DNA of 64,000 bases, taken from NCBI RefSeq assembly GCF_029946165.1, contig NZ_JAQSDZ010000005.1:310001-374000 (forward strand). Direction: 5' to 3'. The stretch comes from Methylotenera sp. Lineage in GTDB: Bacteria > Pseudomonadota > Gammaproteobacteria > Burkholderiales > Methylophilaceae. The translations under genes were made by a program, and so were the position numbers. Below, in pieces: positions 49,170-57,695 of this stretch. The notes below the pieces were generated by a model. That model did not search any database, had not been told where the DNA came from, and saw only the letters and a program-made list of their open reading frames with translations. Each line of letters begins with the position of its first letter. The stretch's first letter is position 1.

Positions 49170-49170
49170 A
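49149..49170 (+). promoter_or_regulatory. 22-bp perfect palindrome with TATAAT directly at the arsR start
   Basis: The palindrome has half-site TAATTCCATTA and is exact over all 11 pairs. It includes TATAAT at 49158-49163 and ends at the A of the ATG. An ArsR dimer bound here would cover the -10 box. Transcription starting the usual 6-7 bases after -10 would begin at the start codon, so arsR may be leaderless. No convincing -35 hexamer at normal spacing. Confidence 0.6.
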
Positions 49171-49514
49171 TGAAAACTAAAGATTTCGTAAACGCTTTTA
49201 TCGCCCTTGGCCAGGAGTCTAGATTAAATGTATTTAGACTCATCGTGCAAAAAGGCGATGTTGGTGTAACGCCCACACAAGTCAAAGAGATGCTTGGTAT
49301 TCCGGCAGCAACGATTTCATTTCATATCAAACAACTCATGTCCGCTGACTTAATTGTCATGGAGCGGCAAAGTCGTAATTTGATTTACCGCCCTAATCCA
49401 TTAGCCGTTCAGCAATTGATGGATTTCTTGTTGGAGAATTGTTGTGGTGGCAAGTCATGTTCATCAACGCTAAATTCAAACAGATTAAATAGTAAGGAAA
49501 AAAGTGATGTCTGA
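49170..49514 (+). CDS. arsR: ArsR-family arsenic-responsive repressor
   Basis: 114-residue winged-helix repressor. DNA-recognition helix PAATISFHIKQLMSADLIVMERQSRNLIYR. The C terminus carries Cys91-Cys92-x4-Cys97 (ENCCGGKSC), a placement like the C-terminal arsenite site of Acidithiobacillus-type ArsR proteins rather than the CxCxxC of plasmid R773 ArsR. A perfect palindrome abuts the start. It overlaps arsC by 8 bases and begins arsRCDA. Confidence 0.9.
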   Translation: MKTKDFVNAFIALGQESRLNVFRLIVQKGDVGVTPTQVKEMLGIPAATISFHIKQLMSADLIVMERQSRNLIYRPNPLAVQQLMDFLLENCCGGKSCSSTLNSNRLNSKEKSDV

Positions 49515-50007
49515 AAAAATCTACAATGTACTAATTTTATGCACGGGTAATTCTGCGCGTAGCATCATGGCTGAAGCCTTGTTTAATACCATTGGAAAAG
49601 GCAAATTCAAAGCCTACAGTGCTGGTAGCTTTCCAAACGGCAAAGTAAATCCATTCGCGATTGAGCAAGTTAAATCAACTGGATATCCAACAGAAAATTT
49701 GCGTAGTAAAAGCTGGGATGAATTCGCACAACTTAATGCTCCGCAAATGGATTTTATTATTACTGTTTGTGACAATGCGGCTGGTGAAGTTTGTCCAATA
49801 TGGCCGGGGCAGCCTGTAACAGCCCATTGGGGATTTGAAGACCCCGCTGCGGTTGAAGGAACAGATAAGCAAAAACGAGATTCCTTTAAGCAAATATTTA
49901 ATCAAATCTATAACCGCGTTCGAGTGTTTTCTGCGTTGCCATTTGCCAGCCTTGACATGTTGGCCATCAAAAACGAGATGGATAAAATCGGTTTAACAAA
50001 ACCATAG
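49507..50007 (+). CDS. arsC: Arsenate reductase, low-molecular-weight phosphatase type
   Basis: Thioredoxin-coupled reduction of arsenate to arsenite. 166 residues with the P-loop C12-x5-R18 (CTGNSARS), the DNAAGEVCP region containing the redox Cys, and PVTAHWGFEDP. ATG 49507 has AAGGA upstream; a GTG directly before it is also in frame. It overlaps the end of arsR. Confidence 0.92.
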   Translation: MSEKIYNVLILCTGNSARSIMAEALFNTIGKGKFKAYSAGSFPNGKVNPFAIEQVKSTGYPTENLRSKSWDEFAQLNAPQMDFIITVCDNAAGEVCPIWPGQPVTAHWGFEDPAAVEGTDKQKRDSFKQIFNQIYNRVRVFSALPFASLDMLAIKNEMDKIGLTKP

Positions 50008-50023
50008 TCAATAAAGGATTTAT

Positions 50024-50380
50024 ATGAAAACGATACATGTGTTTGACCCAGCAATGTGCTGCAGTAGTGGCGTTTGTGGAACAGAAGTAGACCAGCAGTT
50101 GGTTAGTTTTTCTGCTGATGTTGATTGGGCAAAGCAAAACGGTGCAAAGCTTGAGCGCTTTAATCTTGCGCAGCAACCAATGGAGTTTGCTAACAATCAA
50201 GTGGTAAGAAATTTTCTAGAACGCTCTGGCCAGGAGGCTCTGCCGTTGATTTTAGTGGATGGTGAAGTTGCTCTGGCTGGTCGCTACCCAAGCCGTTCTG
50301 AACTTGCACGATGGGCAGGCATTGAACAAGCTGCTATTCCCGCATCAAGTGGCTGTTGTAGTGGTGGCAAGTGTTGTTAA
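50024..50380 (+). CDS. arsD: Arsenite metallochaperone ArsD
   Basis: 118 residues. Delivers As(III) to ArsA. The essential triad is Cys12-Cys13-Cys18 (DPAMCCSSGVCG). A C-terminal CCSGGKCC cluster adds two vicinal Cys pairs. The thioredoxin-like fold is visible in LERFNLAQQPMEFANNQVV and EALPLILVDGEVALAGRYPSR. Lies between arsC and arsA as in classic ars operons. Confidence 0.95.
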   Translation: MKTIHVFDPAMCCSSGVCGTEVDQQLVSFSADVDWAKQNGAKLERFNLAQQPMEFANNQVVRNFLERSGQEALPLILVDGEVALAGRYPSRSELARWAGIEQAAIPASSGCCSGGKCC

Positions 50381-50422
50381 GCAAGCCATCTGGCAACATC
50401 AATAAAATCTGAATTAGGAACT

Positions 50423-52189
50423 ATGCCCATGAAATTTCTCGAACAGCCTCCGCGTTTTCTTTTTTTTACTGGTAAAGGTGGCGTAGGTAAGACTTCAATT
50501 GCATGCGCTACAGCCATTCATTTAGCCTCCGTAGGAAAACGCGTGCTATTGGTTAGCACTGACCCCGCCTCTAATGTTGGGCAAGTATTTGGCATCAGTA
50601 TTGGTAACCACATTACCGCCATACCTGCCGTACCAAACTTAGCTGCATTAGAGATTGACCCACAAGCCGCCGCTCAAGTTTACCGAGACCGCATTGTTGG
50701 TCCTGTGCGTGGTATTTTGCCAGAAGCAGTGGTTAAAGGCATTGAAGAGCAATTATCAGGTGCCTGCACCACTGAAATAGCCGCGTTTGATGAATTTACT
50801 GCCTTGTTAACAGATACCGCACTTACCAAAGATTATGATCATGTGATTTTCGATACAGCGCCTACAGGGCACACGATACGTTTATTACAACTACCAGGTG
50901 CTTGGAGTGGATTTCTTGAGGAGGGCAAAGGGGATGCATCATGCCTTGGACCTCTCGCGGGTTTAGAAAAACAGCGTGAACAATATAAAGATGCCGTAGA
51001 TGCGCTTGCTGACAGCAATCGCACAAGGTTAATTCTAGTGGCACGTGCACAACTATCCACATTACGTGAAGTTGCACGCACGCATGATGAGCTTGCAGGT
51101 ATTGGTTTAAAACAACAATATCTGGTGATCAATGGTGTTTTACAGTCTAAAGATGTTTTAGATGACTCGTTAGCAGCAGCCATCTATCAAAGAGAGCAAC
51201 AAGCCATCAAAGCCATTCCTGAAGTATTGAAGTCGCTTCCCTACGATGAGGTGTCGCTAAAATCCTTCAATCTGGTCGGTTTGGATGCACTACGTCAATT
51301 GCTTGTTGATAACCCTTTCATTGGCAATGTTCATATAGATGAAGCAGTTAAGCTCAACGAACCAACGCTATCTCAATTGGTTGAAAGCATTGCGGAGGAT
51401 GAGCATGGCTTAATTATGTTGATGGGCAAAGGTGGGGTAGGCAAGACTACGATAGCAGCGGCAGTGGCCGTAGAGTTAGCGCATCGAGGTTTGGCGGTAC
51501 ATCTCACCACATCTGACCCAGCGGCGCATTTAAGCGAAACATTACATGGCTCATTAGAAAACTTAACTGTTAGCAAAATTGACCCACATGAGGAAACAGA
51601 GCGTTATCGTCAACATGTTTTAGCAACCAAAGGTACTAAGTTAGACGCACAAGGTCGAGCATTGCTAGAAGAAGACTTACGTTCGCCTTGCACTGAAGAG
51701 ATTGCTGTGTTTCAAGCGTTCTCGCGAATTATTAAAGAAGCTGGCAAGAAGTTTGTGGTCATGGATACCGCTCCGACAGGTCATACTCTATTGTTGTTGG
51801 ATGCTACTGGTGCTTATCATCGCGAGGTTACTCGCCAAATGGGCAAAACTGGTATGCACTACACCACGCCGATGATGCAACTTCAGGATAGCAAACGAAC
51901 CAAGGTATTAATCATAACCCTCGCAGAAACGACACCTGTACTAGAAGCTGCCAATCTTCAAGAGGATTTAAGGCGTGCCGGCATTGAGCCATGGGCATGG
52001 GTTGTAAACAATAGTATCGCAGCGACTTCTACAAACTCACCATTCTTAAGAAGAAGAGCAACTAACGAGCTGCATGAAATTGAAGCTGTAAAAAATAAGT
52101 ATGCCAAACGCTATGCTGTCGTGCCTCTTTTAAGTGAAGAACCTATCGGCGTTAAGCGATTGTTAGCGCTTTCAGAGCTACAAAATTAA
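50423..52189 (+). CDS. arsA: Arsenite-stimulated pump ATPase ArsA
   Basis: 588 residues with two homologous ATPase halves. Walker A GKGGVGKT at 17-24 and 335-342, and DTAPTGHT in both halves. The As(III)-binding cysteines Cys115, Cys174 and Cys423 occupy the places of C113, C172 and C422 in the E. coli plasmid enzyme. It normally energises ArsB, but no arsB or acr3 gene follows: the next gene is an unrelated regulator on the other strand. Confidence 0.95.
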   Translation: MPMKFLEQPPRFLFFTGKGGVGKTSIACATAIHLASVGKRVLLVSTDPASNVGQVFGISIGNHITAIPAVPNLAALEIDPQAAAQVYRDRIVGPVRGILPEAVVKGIEEQLSGACTTEIAAFDEFTALLTDTALTKDYDHVIFDTAPTGHTIRLLQLPGAWSGFLEEGKGDASCLGPLAGLEKQREQYKDAVDALADSNRTRLILVARAQLSTLREVARTHDELAGIGLKQQYLVINGVLQSKDVLDDSLAAAIYQREQQAIKAIPEVLKSLPYDEVSLKSFNLVGLDALRQLLVDNPFIGNVHIDEAVKLNEPTLSQLVESIAEDEHGLIMLMGKGGVGKTTIAAAVAVELAHRGLAVHLTTSDPAAHLSETLHGSLENLTVSKIDPHEETERYRQHVLATKGTKLDAQGRALLEEDLRSPCTEEIAVFQAFSRIIKEAGKKFVVMDTAPTGHTLLLLDATGAYHREVTRQMGKTGMHYTTPMMQLQDSKRTKVLIITLAETTPVLEAANLQEDLRRAGIEPWAWVVNNSIAATSTNSPFLRRRATNELHEIEAVKNKYAKRYAVVPLLSEEPIGVKRLLALSELQN

Positions 52190-52313
52190 GGTGAAGCTGT
52201 CTGCATGGAGCTCAACTTAGCCACTTTACATTTTGCAAGTATCGAATAACCTTGGCTAATTATAGTTAGTCTTTGCATCATAACTAGTGGCTCTTTTAGG
52301 TGCTTATATGCGC

Positions 52314-53684
52314 TTAATCGGTGGATTCGTCTTCGCTTGAGTTTTTGAATGTGCTGGCTTGAATATTGTGACGGTCTAACAAGCGATAAAATTCGGTACG
52401 GTTGCGTTGAGCAAGTCTTGCAGCTTGGGTAACATTGCCCTGTGTTGTTTTAAGGATGTTAATCAAATAATTAAACTCAAACTGTTGGCGCGCAACATCT
52501 AGTGGCACCACTGAGTTACTGCCTTCTTGTAATGCCTTTTGTACCAAATTGACTGGAATAACTTGGGTGGTCGCAAGTACCACGGTTTGCTCTACAATGT
52601 TTTGTAGCTGCCGCACATTGCCAGGCCAAGGGGCTGTAATCAGTGTTTCTAGGGCATCTGGTGCAAAGCTATGTAGCTTTTTCTTATATTTTTGACTAAA
52701 TACTTGCAGAAAATGATTGGCTAATAGGCTTACATCTTCACGGCGATTAGCCAGAGATGGAATTTCTAAGCTAACTACATTAATGCGGTAAAACAAGTCT
52801 TCACGAAAGCGACCTTCTTTCATTTCATTGACTAAGTTGCGGTGCGTTGCAGAAATTAATCGTAAGTCTATCGGTATGTTAGTTGTGCTCCCCACAGGGC
52901 GTATCACGCGTTCTTGCAAGGCACGTAATACTTTAACCTGCAAGGCTTGTGGCATGTCACCTATCTCGTCCAAAAATAGCGTTCCACCTTCAGCACTTTG
53001 AAAAAGACCTACATGGTTATTGATAGCACCAGTAAACGCACCTTTGTTGTGGCCAAACAGTTCTGATTCGAGTAGATTTTCAGGAATTGCGCCACAGTTG
53101 ATTGCTACAAATGGTTTTGCATTTCTTGCGCTATAACGATGAATGGCGCGTGCCAACAGCTCTTTACCAGAACCACTTTCACCTTGAATAAATACACTCG
53201 CATCCGTGTTTGCAACTAGTTTAGCTTGGCCAAGCAAGCTTTCCATGGTCGAACTGCGCGTTAAGATATCGGCACGCCAGGTATGATCTTCATTTGAGAT
53301 TGTTTGCGTATGTGTACCATTCAAGCGTAGTGCAGACGCAACTTGTTGCAATAGGGCTTGGCTATCAAAGGGCTTCGTTAGAAAGCTGAACACACCTCTT
53401 TGTGTTGCATTAACGGCGTCTGGAATAGAGCCATGCGCCGTTAGCATGATGACAGGTAGGCTAGGGTGGGATTGTTGAATCGCATCTAGCAAAGCCATGC
53501 CATCCATCGCTGGCATGCGTAAGTCGCTAATCACCAAATCAGGCCGTTGAAGTATGATGGCAGACATAGCCTCAGCACCGTTGTTTGCAGTAACTGTATT
53601 ATAGCCAGCAGCATTTAAGCGAATGCTTATAAGCTTGAGTATGTCTTTGTCATCGTCAACGATTAGAATGTTTGGAATTTGCAT
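52314..53684 (-). CDS. glrR: Sigma-54-dependent response regulator GlrR-like
   Basis: 456-residue NtrC-family activator. Receiver domain with phospho-acceptor Asp54 (VISDLRMPAM), AAA+ domain with Walker A GESGSGKE (168-175) and the sigma-54 contact loop GAFTGA (215-220), and a C-terminal Fis-type helix-turn-helix (GNVTQAARLAQRNRTEFYRLL). Encoded with its kinase and a lipoprotein in the order seen for glrK-qseG-glrR in proteobacteria. Confidence 0.9.
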   Translation of the reverse strand: MQIPNILIVDDDKDILKLISIRLNAAGYNTVTANNGAEAMSAIILQRPDLVISDLRMPAMDGMALLDAIQQSHPSLPVIMLTAHGSIPDAVNATQRGVFSFLTKPFDSQALLQQVASALRLNGTHTQTISNEDHTWRADILTRSSTMESLLGQAKLVANTDASVFIQGESGSGKELLARAIHRYSARNAKPFVAINCGAIPENLLESELFGHNKGAFTGAINNHVGLFQSAEGGTLFLDEIGDMPQALQVKVLRALQERVIRPVGSTTNIPIDLRLISATHRNLVNEMKEGRFREDLFYRINVVSLEIPSLANRREDVSLLANHFLQVFSQKYKKKLHSFAPDALETLITAPWPGNVRQLQNIVEQTVVLATTQVIPVNLVQKALQEGSNSVVPLDVARQQFEFNYLINILKTTQGNVTQAARLAQRNRTEFYRLLDRHNIQASTFKNSSEDESTD

Positions 53685-53698
53685 GGTCTTATCATATT

Positions 53699-54319
53699 TT
53701 AAGGTTTAATGACTGGCTTGAGAGATGCTTTGCTATCACGGTCACTAATGGTTTTTTCGATATTCTTTAAATCATTTAATTTCTTATCTAAAGCGTCATA
53801 TTTTTGCTGTAAGGATTCTAACTTTTGTTGATATAACTCGAGTCTTTTTAAATCTTCTTTATTTTTTTGAGCAACTTTAATATCGTCTAAAACATGTTCG
53901 TAAAACAAACTGGTTAAAGCTGACTCAGTAGGATTCAGACCATTTTCTTGTAATAAATCTTGCAACAAGACTTGAGCTTTTGCTGGGTCACGTACGCGAC
54001 TGCTTGGTAATGAAAACATAATAGCTAGCTTGATACGCTCTGTTAGGTCTGCTTTATTTTCTATGAGCGCACGATTCGTTTCGTTGAGCAATTTTTTTTG
54101 TGCTTCTAAAGTGCCGTTTGAAAAACGGTCAATAAACATAAGTAAGTTATTCACGCGATCTTGTTTGAAAGTTGAGGCATCTAATCTTTTAATCTGTAAC
54201 GTTTTATTCTCGTTGTACTCTTTATTTGTATTTGCAGGTATATTCGACAAACTTTTACTTGCGCATGCGCTTAGCGAAAGTATTAAAACACTTAACCACA
54301 TTATTACTTTTATTTTCAT
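53699..54319 (-). CDS. QseG-like lipoprotein between glrK and glrR
   Basis: 206 residues. Signal peptide with lipobox LSAC, then a helical domain (LLMFIDRFSNGTLEAQKKLLNE) and a C-terminal coiled coil (LQQKYDALDKKLNDLKNIEKTISD). Its position between kinase and regulator fits QseG/YfhG, an outer-membrane partner of GlrK in enterobacteria. Similarity is weak to the eye, so the assignment is by context. Overlaps the kinase gene by four bases. Confidence 0.72.
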   Translation of the reverse strand: MKIKVIMWLSVLILSLSACASKSLSNIPANTNKEYNENKTLQIKRLDASTFKQDRVNNLLMFIDRFSNGTLEAQKKLLNETNRALIENKADLTERIKLAIMFSLPSSRVRDPAKAQVLLQDLLQENGLNPTESALTSLFYEHVLDDIKVAQKNKEDLKRLELYQQKLESLQQKYDALDKKLNDLKNIEKTISDRDSKASLKPVIKP

Positions 54320-55749
54320 TTAATCTCCAATTGAGGGATGCTCACAATAAAATGTGCGCCTTGATCTGACTCAGTAAGTTTAATAACTCCTTGATGGGCA
54401 TTCACTAAATCTTTTGCGATGGTAAGTCCTAAACCACTGCTGCCGATTAGACTTTGATGCAATGTATTACCGCGATAAAACGGGTCAAATAATTGAGCTT
54501 GATCAAGCTCAGCTAGACCGGGACCATTATCTTGGACCTCAATCAACCAACTATCCTTTTCCAATCTAGTCTGCACTGAAATTAAGCCTTGTTGCGGCGT
54601 GTACTTAACTGCGTTTGAAATAAGGTTGTCCAAAATAATGGTCAATTTCTCCTCATCAGCTACGACAGTCTTAACATTGTAGTTGGTTTCTACTATCAGC
54701 TCTTTATTTCTAATACTTAGTGCATGTGCATGAATCACCTTATTAATGACTAAAAACAAGTCAACTTTTTCTAATGTTAGCTTGGCTTCAATTGACTCCA
54801 TCCGCGTGTAATTAAGTAGGTTTTCTATCATTCTTTGCAAGCGGATGCTATTTTCACGGAGAATCAAAGTAATCTCAGATTGCTGGGCTGAAAGCGCTCC
54901 ACCAATGCCGTCATATAATAGCTCAGTGGCCTCTCTTATTGCGGTAAGTGGGGTTTTAAGTTCGTGAGATACATGCCTTAAAAACTGCTGTTTTTGCTCA
55001 TCCACTTCTTTAAGTTCGTTTCGCAACCAATCTAAGCGCTGTCCTAGAATACGCAAGTCACCAGGCCCATCAATGGCAATGGGTTGGTCATATTCTCCTT
55101 TGCCTAAATGCCTTATGGCCGCATCCATACGCTTAATAGGTCTAGCTAATAAGTAGGTAATGGCTCCAGCTACTAGTAATGCTAGCGGGATAAGTACTAA
55201 GCTTTGCAGAAACAATTTTTTCTGTGTGTGTTGTACCGTGAGCGTCAATTGGCTAGAGGCAGCATCTATTGCCAAATTGTTTTCCTGCACAATGGTTTCT
55301 ACCAATTGGGTGATTTCACTATAGTTATGCAGAAAGCCTAAATCTGCTCCGTTGATTTGCTTGCTGCTTAAAATAGCATCATGTAATTGAGATGTTTTTA
55401 CGCTCAATAATTGCAGATTTTTATGCTGAGAAGGGGTGTTAGCCAAAGTTTCCAGCTGAGAAATTGCGTCATTAAATTTAATATGAGCTTGAGTATAGTT
55501 GTTAAACAGTACATTATCTTGCAGCACAAAATACTGCTTACTACTGCGTTCCATCAGGTTTAATTGTTCTTGTAAGACGCGCCCAGAGCGCGTGGTGACA
55601 ACAGCGTTTGAAATAGTAATTTGACTTTGTTTGGCAAGGTTATCAAAAGCAATATTGGCATTCGCAAATACCCATAACAACGGCACAATTGCAAACGCAA
55701 AGCCTATTAATAATAACTTTAAAAATGAGCTTGGGTATTGAAATCGCAT
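54316..55749 (-). CDS. glrK: Sensor histidine kinase GlrK-like
   Basis: 477 residues. Two transmembrane helices (about 10-30 and 180-202) flank a periplasmic helical sensor; then a HAMP domain, HisKA with His262 (FLRHVSHELKTPLTAIREATELL), and a HATPase domain (ILDNLISNAVKYTPQQG, VQDNGPGL, GSSGLGLTIAKDLV). Pairs with the sigma-54-type regulator downstream. The target genes are not visible here. Confidence 0.9.
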   Translation of the reverse strand: MRFQYPSSFLKLLLIGFAFAIVPLLWVFANANIAFDNLAKQSQITISNAVVTTRSGRVLQEQLNLMERSSKQYFVLQDNVLFNNYTQAHIKFNDAISQLETLANTPSQHKNLQLLSVKTSQLHDAILSSKQINGADLGFLHNYSEITQLVETIVQENNLAIDAASSQLTLTVQHTQKKLFLQSLVLIPLALLVAGAITYLLARPIKRMDAAIRHLGKGEYDQPIAIDGPGDLRILGQRLDWLRNELKEVDEQKQQFLRHVSHELKTPLTAIREATELLYDGIGGALSAQQSEITLILRENSIRLQRMIENLLNYTRMESIEAKLTLEKVDLFLVINKVIHAHALSIRNKELIVETNYNVKTVVADEEKLTIILDNLISNAVKYTPQQGLISVQTRLEKDSWLIEVQDNGPGLAELDQAQLFDPFYRGNTLHQSLIGSSGLGLTIAKDLVNAHQGVIKLTESDQGAHFIVSIPQLEIK

Positions 55750-55785
55750 GCTCTTAGTCTAAAAGGTTTCCTTCAAAACATCTAG

Positions 55786-55797
55786 TATAATAGAGGC
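55786..55797 (+). promoter_or_regulatory. TATAAT immediately before folA
   Basis: TATAAT at 55786-55791 is followed by six bases and then the folA ATG, the same spacing as at arsR. The AGAGG ending one base before the ATG is too close to act as a ribosome site. A leaderless transcript is likely. The -35 region is poor. Confidence 0.5.
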
Positions 55798-56280
55798 ATG
55801 ACTCAACTTTCTATCATTGTAGCTATTGCCAATAACCAAGTCATTGGTGTTAATAACACCTTACCATGGCACCTGCCAGAGGATCTCAAGCGTTTTCGCG
55901 CCTTAACTACAGGGCATCACATTATCATGGGGCGCAAAACTTATGAGTCGCTAGGACGCTTGTTACCAGGGCGTACCACGGTGATTGTTACCCGTAATAA
56001 AGACTATCAATTAGACGGTGCATTAATTGCCCATTCATTAGAAGCCGCAATCGCTTTATGCCAAGATGATGATGAGGTGTTTTTGATTGGTGGTGCTGAG
56101 TTATATCAAGATGGTTTAAAACTTGCGGATAAGCTATATATTACTGAGGTGAATTTAACGGTTGATGGGGATGCATTTTTCCCCGAATTTAATTTGAATT
56201 TATGGCAAGAAACCTCGCGAGAATCGCATATATCTGCGCAAGATTTACCGTTTAATTATATTACTTACACTCGAGAATAA
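55798..56280 (+). CDS. folA: Dihydrofolate reductase
   Basis: 160 residues. Regenerates tetrahydrofolate. Motifs: IVAIANNQVIGVNNTLPWHLPEDLKRFRALTTG (Met20 loop and substrate acid), IIMGRKTYESLG, and VFLIGGAELYQ. Divergent from glrK across 48 bases. Confidence 0.95.
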   Translation: MTQLSIIVAIANNQVIGVNNTLPWHLPEDLKRFRALTTGHHIIMGRKTYESLGRLLPGRTTVIVTRNKDYQLDGALIAHSLEAAIALCQDDDEVFLIGGAELYQDGLKLADKLYITEVNLTVDGDAFFPEFNLNLWQETSRESHISAQDLPFNYITYTRE

Positions 56281-56328
56281 AATTAACAGTAGTACAAAAC
56301 GCCTAAAGTTATTTCTCAGTTATTCTTT

Positions 56329-56366
56329 AAAAAACCTAAAATAGGTTGAAAATAACCTATTTTAGG
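56329..56366 (-). terminator. Intrinsic terminator of comEA, between convergent folA and comEA
   Basis: Perfect 13-base arms CCTAAAATAGGTT (56335-56347) and AACCTATTTTAGG (56354-56366) around a six-base loop. On the minus strand a T6 run follows, fitting termination of comEA. On the plus strand there is no T-run beyond the arm. Confidence 0.65.
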
Positions 56367-56421
56367 AAAGCTATACTTAATAAGTAAACAAAAGTTGCTT
56401 GCTTAATTGAGTGTCGGAATG

Positions 56422-56811
56422 TTATTTAGTTTTTGCTTTTTCATCCACTTTAACTATTTTTGAAGGCGCAGCAGGGGTTGCTTTTGCCACTTCTTTCTTT
56501 GGTGTTGCATATTTAACTGGCGTAGCTTTTGTTTTAGCTAGTTTTGCAATAGTAGTAGGGCCGCTTACAGAAATATCTTTACGAACACTTTGGGTAATTG
56601 CTGGACCTACGCCTTCAACTTTTTCCAGTTCATCAACTGATTTGAAGCCACCATTTTTTTTGCGATAATCTATAATGGCTTGAGCTTTCACTGGGCCAAT
56701 CCCGTTCAGGCTCTCGAGTTCCGCTTGAGTGGCTGTATTTAGATTGACTCCAGCCATCGCGCTAATGTTGAAGCTTAAGAAGGTAAATAATGCTAATAAT
56801 ATTTTTGTCAT
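56422..56811 (-). CDS. ComEA-like helix-hairpin-helix DNA-binding protein
   Basis: 129 residues: signal peptide ([16 protein letters not shown]), then tandem HhH motifs ([33 protein letters not shown] and [17 protein letters not shown]), then a Lys/Ala/Thr-rich tail. ComEA-type proteins bind incoming DNA in the periplasm during natural transformation. The basic C-terminal tail is longer than usual and could add non-specific DNA contact. No other com gene is nearby. Confidence 0.88.
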   Translation of the reverse strand: MTKILLALFTFLSFNISAMAGVNLNTATQAELESLNGIGPVKAQAIIDYRKKNGGFKSVDELEKVEGVGPAITQSVRKDISVSGPTTIAKLAKTKATPVKYATPKKEVAKATPAAPSKIVKVDEKAKTK

Positions 56812-56976
56812 TTTTGATTCTCCAAAGTTAAAAAGCAGTTTTAAACTAATAATTAAAATTCTTACTCAAAAAAATTGAATTAGTTTTCCTATCATAACTT
56901 AAAGATAACAATGATACAAATAGTTACAAATAGTTACAAATAAATAATATCCTTCACGGTCTTACTTAAGCTAGGT

Positions 56977-57681
56977 TTACAAAGCCAAGTTACATTCTTG
57001 GTAAATTGCTTCTAATGCCTTACTAGGATTTTCTGCTTTAGTAATTGGGCGACCTATGACTAGGTAGCTAGAGCCATTCTTTAATGCATCTGCTGGCGTA
57101 ACAACGCGGGATTGATCGTCTTGGCTTGTATCAGCAGGGCGTATGCCAGGGGTTACTAGGCAGAATTTAGCACCTAATTTGGCACGTAACATTTTTGCCT
57201 CCAGCGCTGAGCAAACTACGCCGTCTAATCCAGCCTGCTGAGTAAGCGTAGCTAAATTTAGGACATGTGTGGCTAAGTCAGTTTGCACGCCTACTTGATT
57301 CAAACAAGCTTGGTTCATGCTAGTCAGTACGGTAACTGCTATGAGTAATGGTTTGGATTCACTTTCTTGAACGGCTTGTTGTGCCGCTTGCATCATTTCT
57401 AACCCGCCACTGGCATGCACATTGAGCATCCAAACACCTAAATTGCTTGCTGCAGAACATGCTTTTGCTACAGTATTTGGAATATCATGAAATTTTAGGT
57501 CTAAAAACACTCCGAAATTTGAGCGAGTGAGTTGTTCTACAAATTGCGGACCTGTCGCAGTAAATAGCTCCTTACCAACTTTTAATCGGCAAAGTGCTGG
57601 ATCTAGCTGTTCAACTAGTTTGAGTGCGCTTGCTGTGTCTTGGTAATCAAGTGCAACGATAATTTTAGGGTCGTTATTCAT
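56977..57681 (-). CDS. pyrF: Orotidine-5'-phosphate decarboxylase
   Basis: 234-residue TIM barrel completing UMP synthesis. [33 protein letters not shown], the catalytic DxKxxD region [13 protein letters not shown], and VTPGIRP plus [14 protein letters not shown] for phosphate binding. The start is at ATG 57681 (MNNDPK); the in-frame extension upstream overlaps lapB and has no family support. Position after lapB as in E. coli. Confidence 0.96.
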   Translation of the reverse strand: MNNDPKIIVALDYQDTASALKLVEQLDPALCRLKVGKELFTATGPQFVEQLTRSNFGVFLDLKFHDIPNTVAKACSAASNLGVWMLNVHASGGLEMMQAAQQAVQESESKPLLIAVTVLTSMNQACLNQVGVQTDLATHVLNLATLTQQAGLDGVVCSALEAKMLRAKLGAKFCLVTPGIRPADTSQDDQSRVVTPADALKNGSSYLVIGRPITKAENPSKALEAIYQECNLAL

Positions 57682-57695
57682 AGGTGAGGTATGCT

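Noticed and set aside
56915-56945. Short tandem repeat TAGTTACAAA upstream of comEA
   Set aside because: Two full copies of a 10-base AT-rich unit; too short to distinguish from chance in AT-rich DNA.
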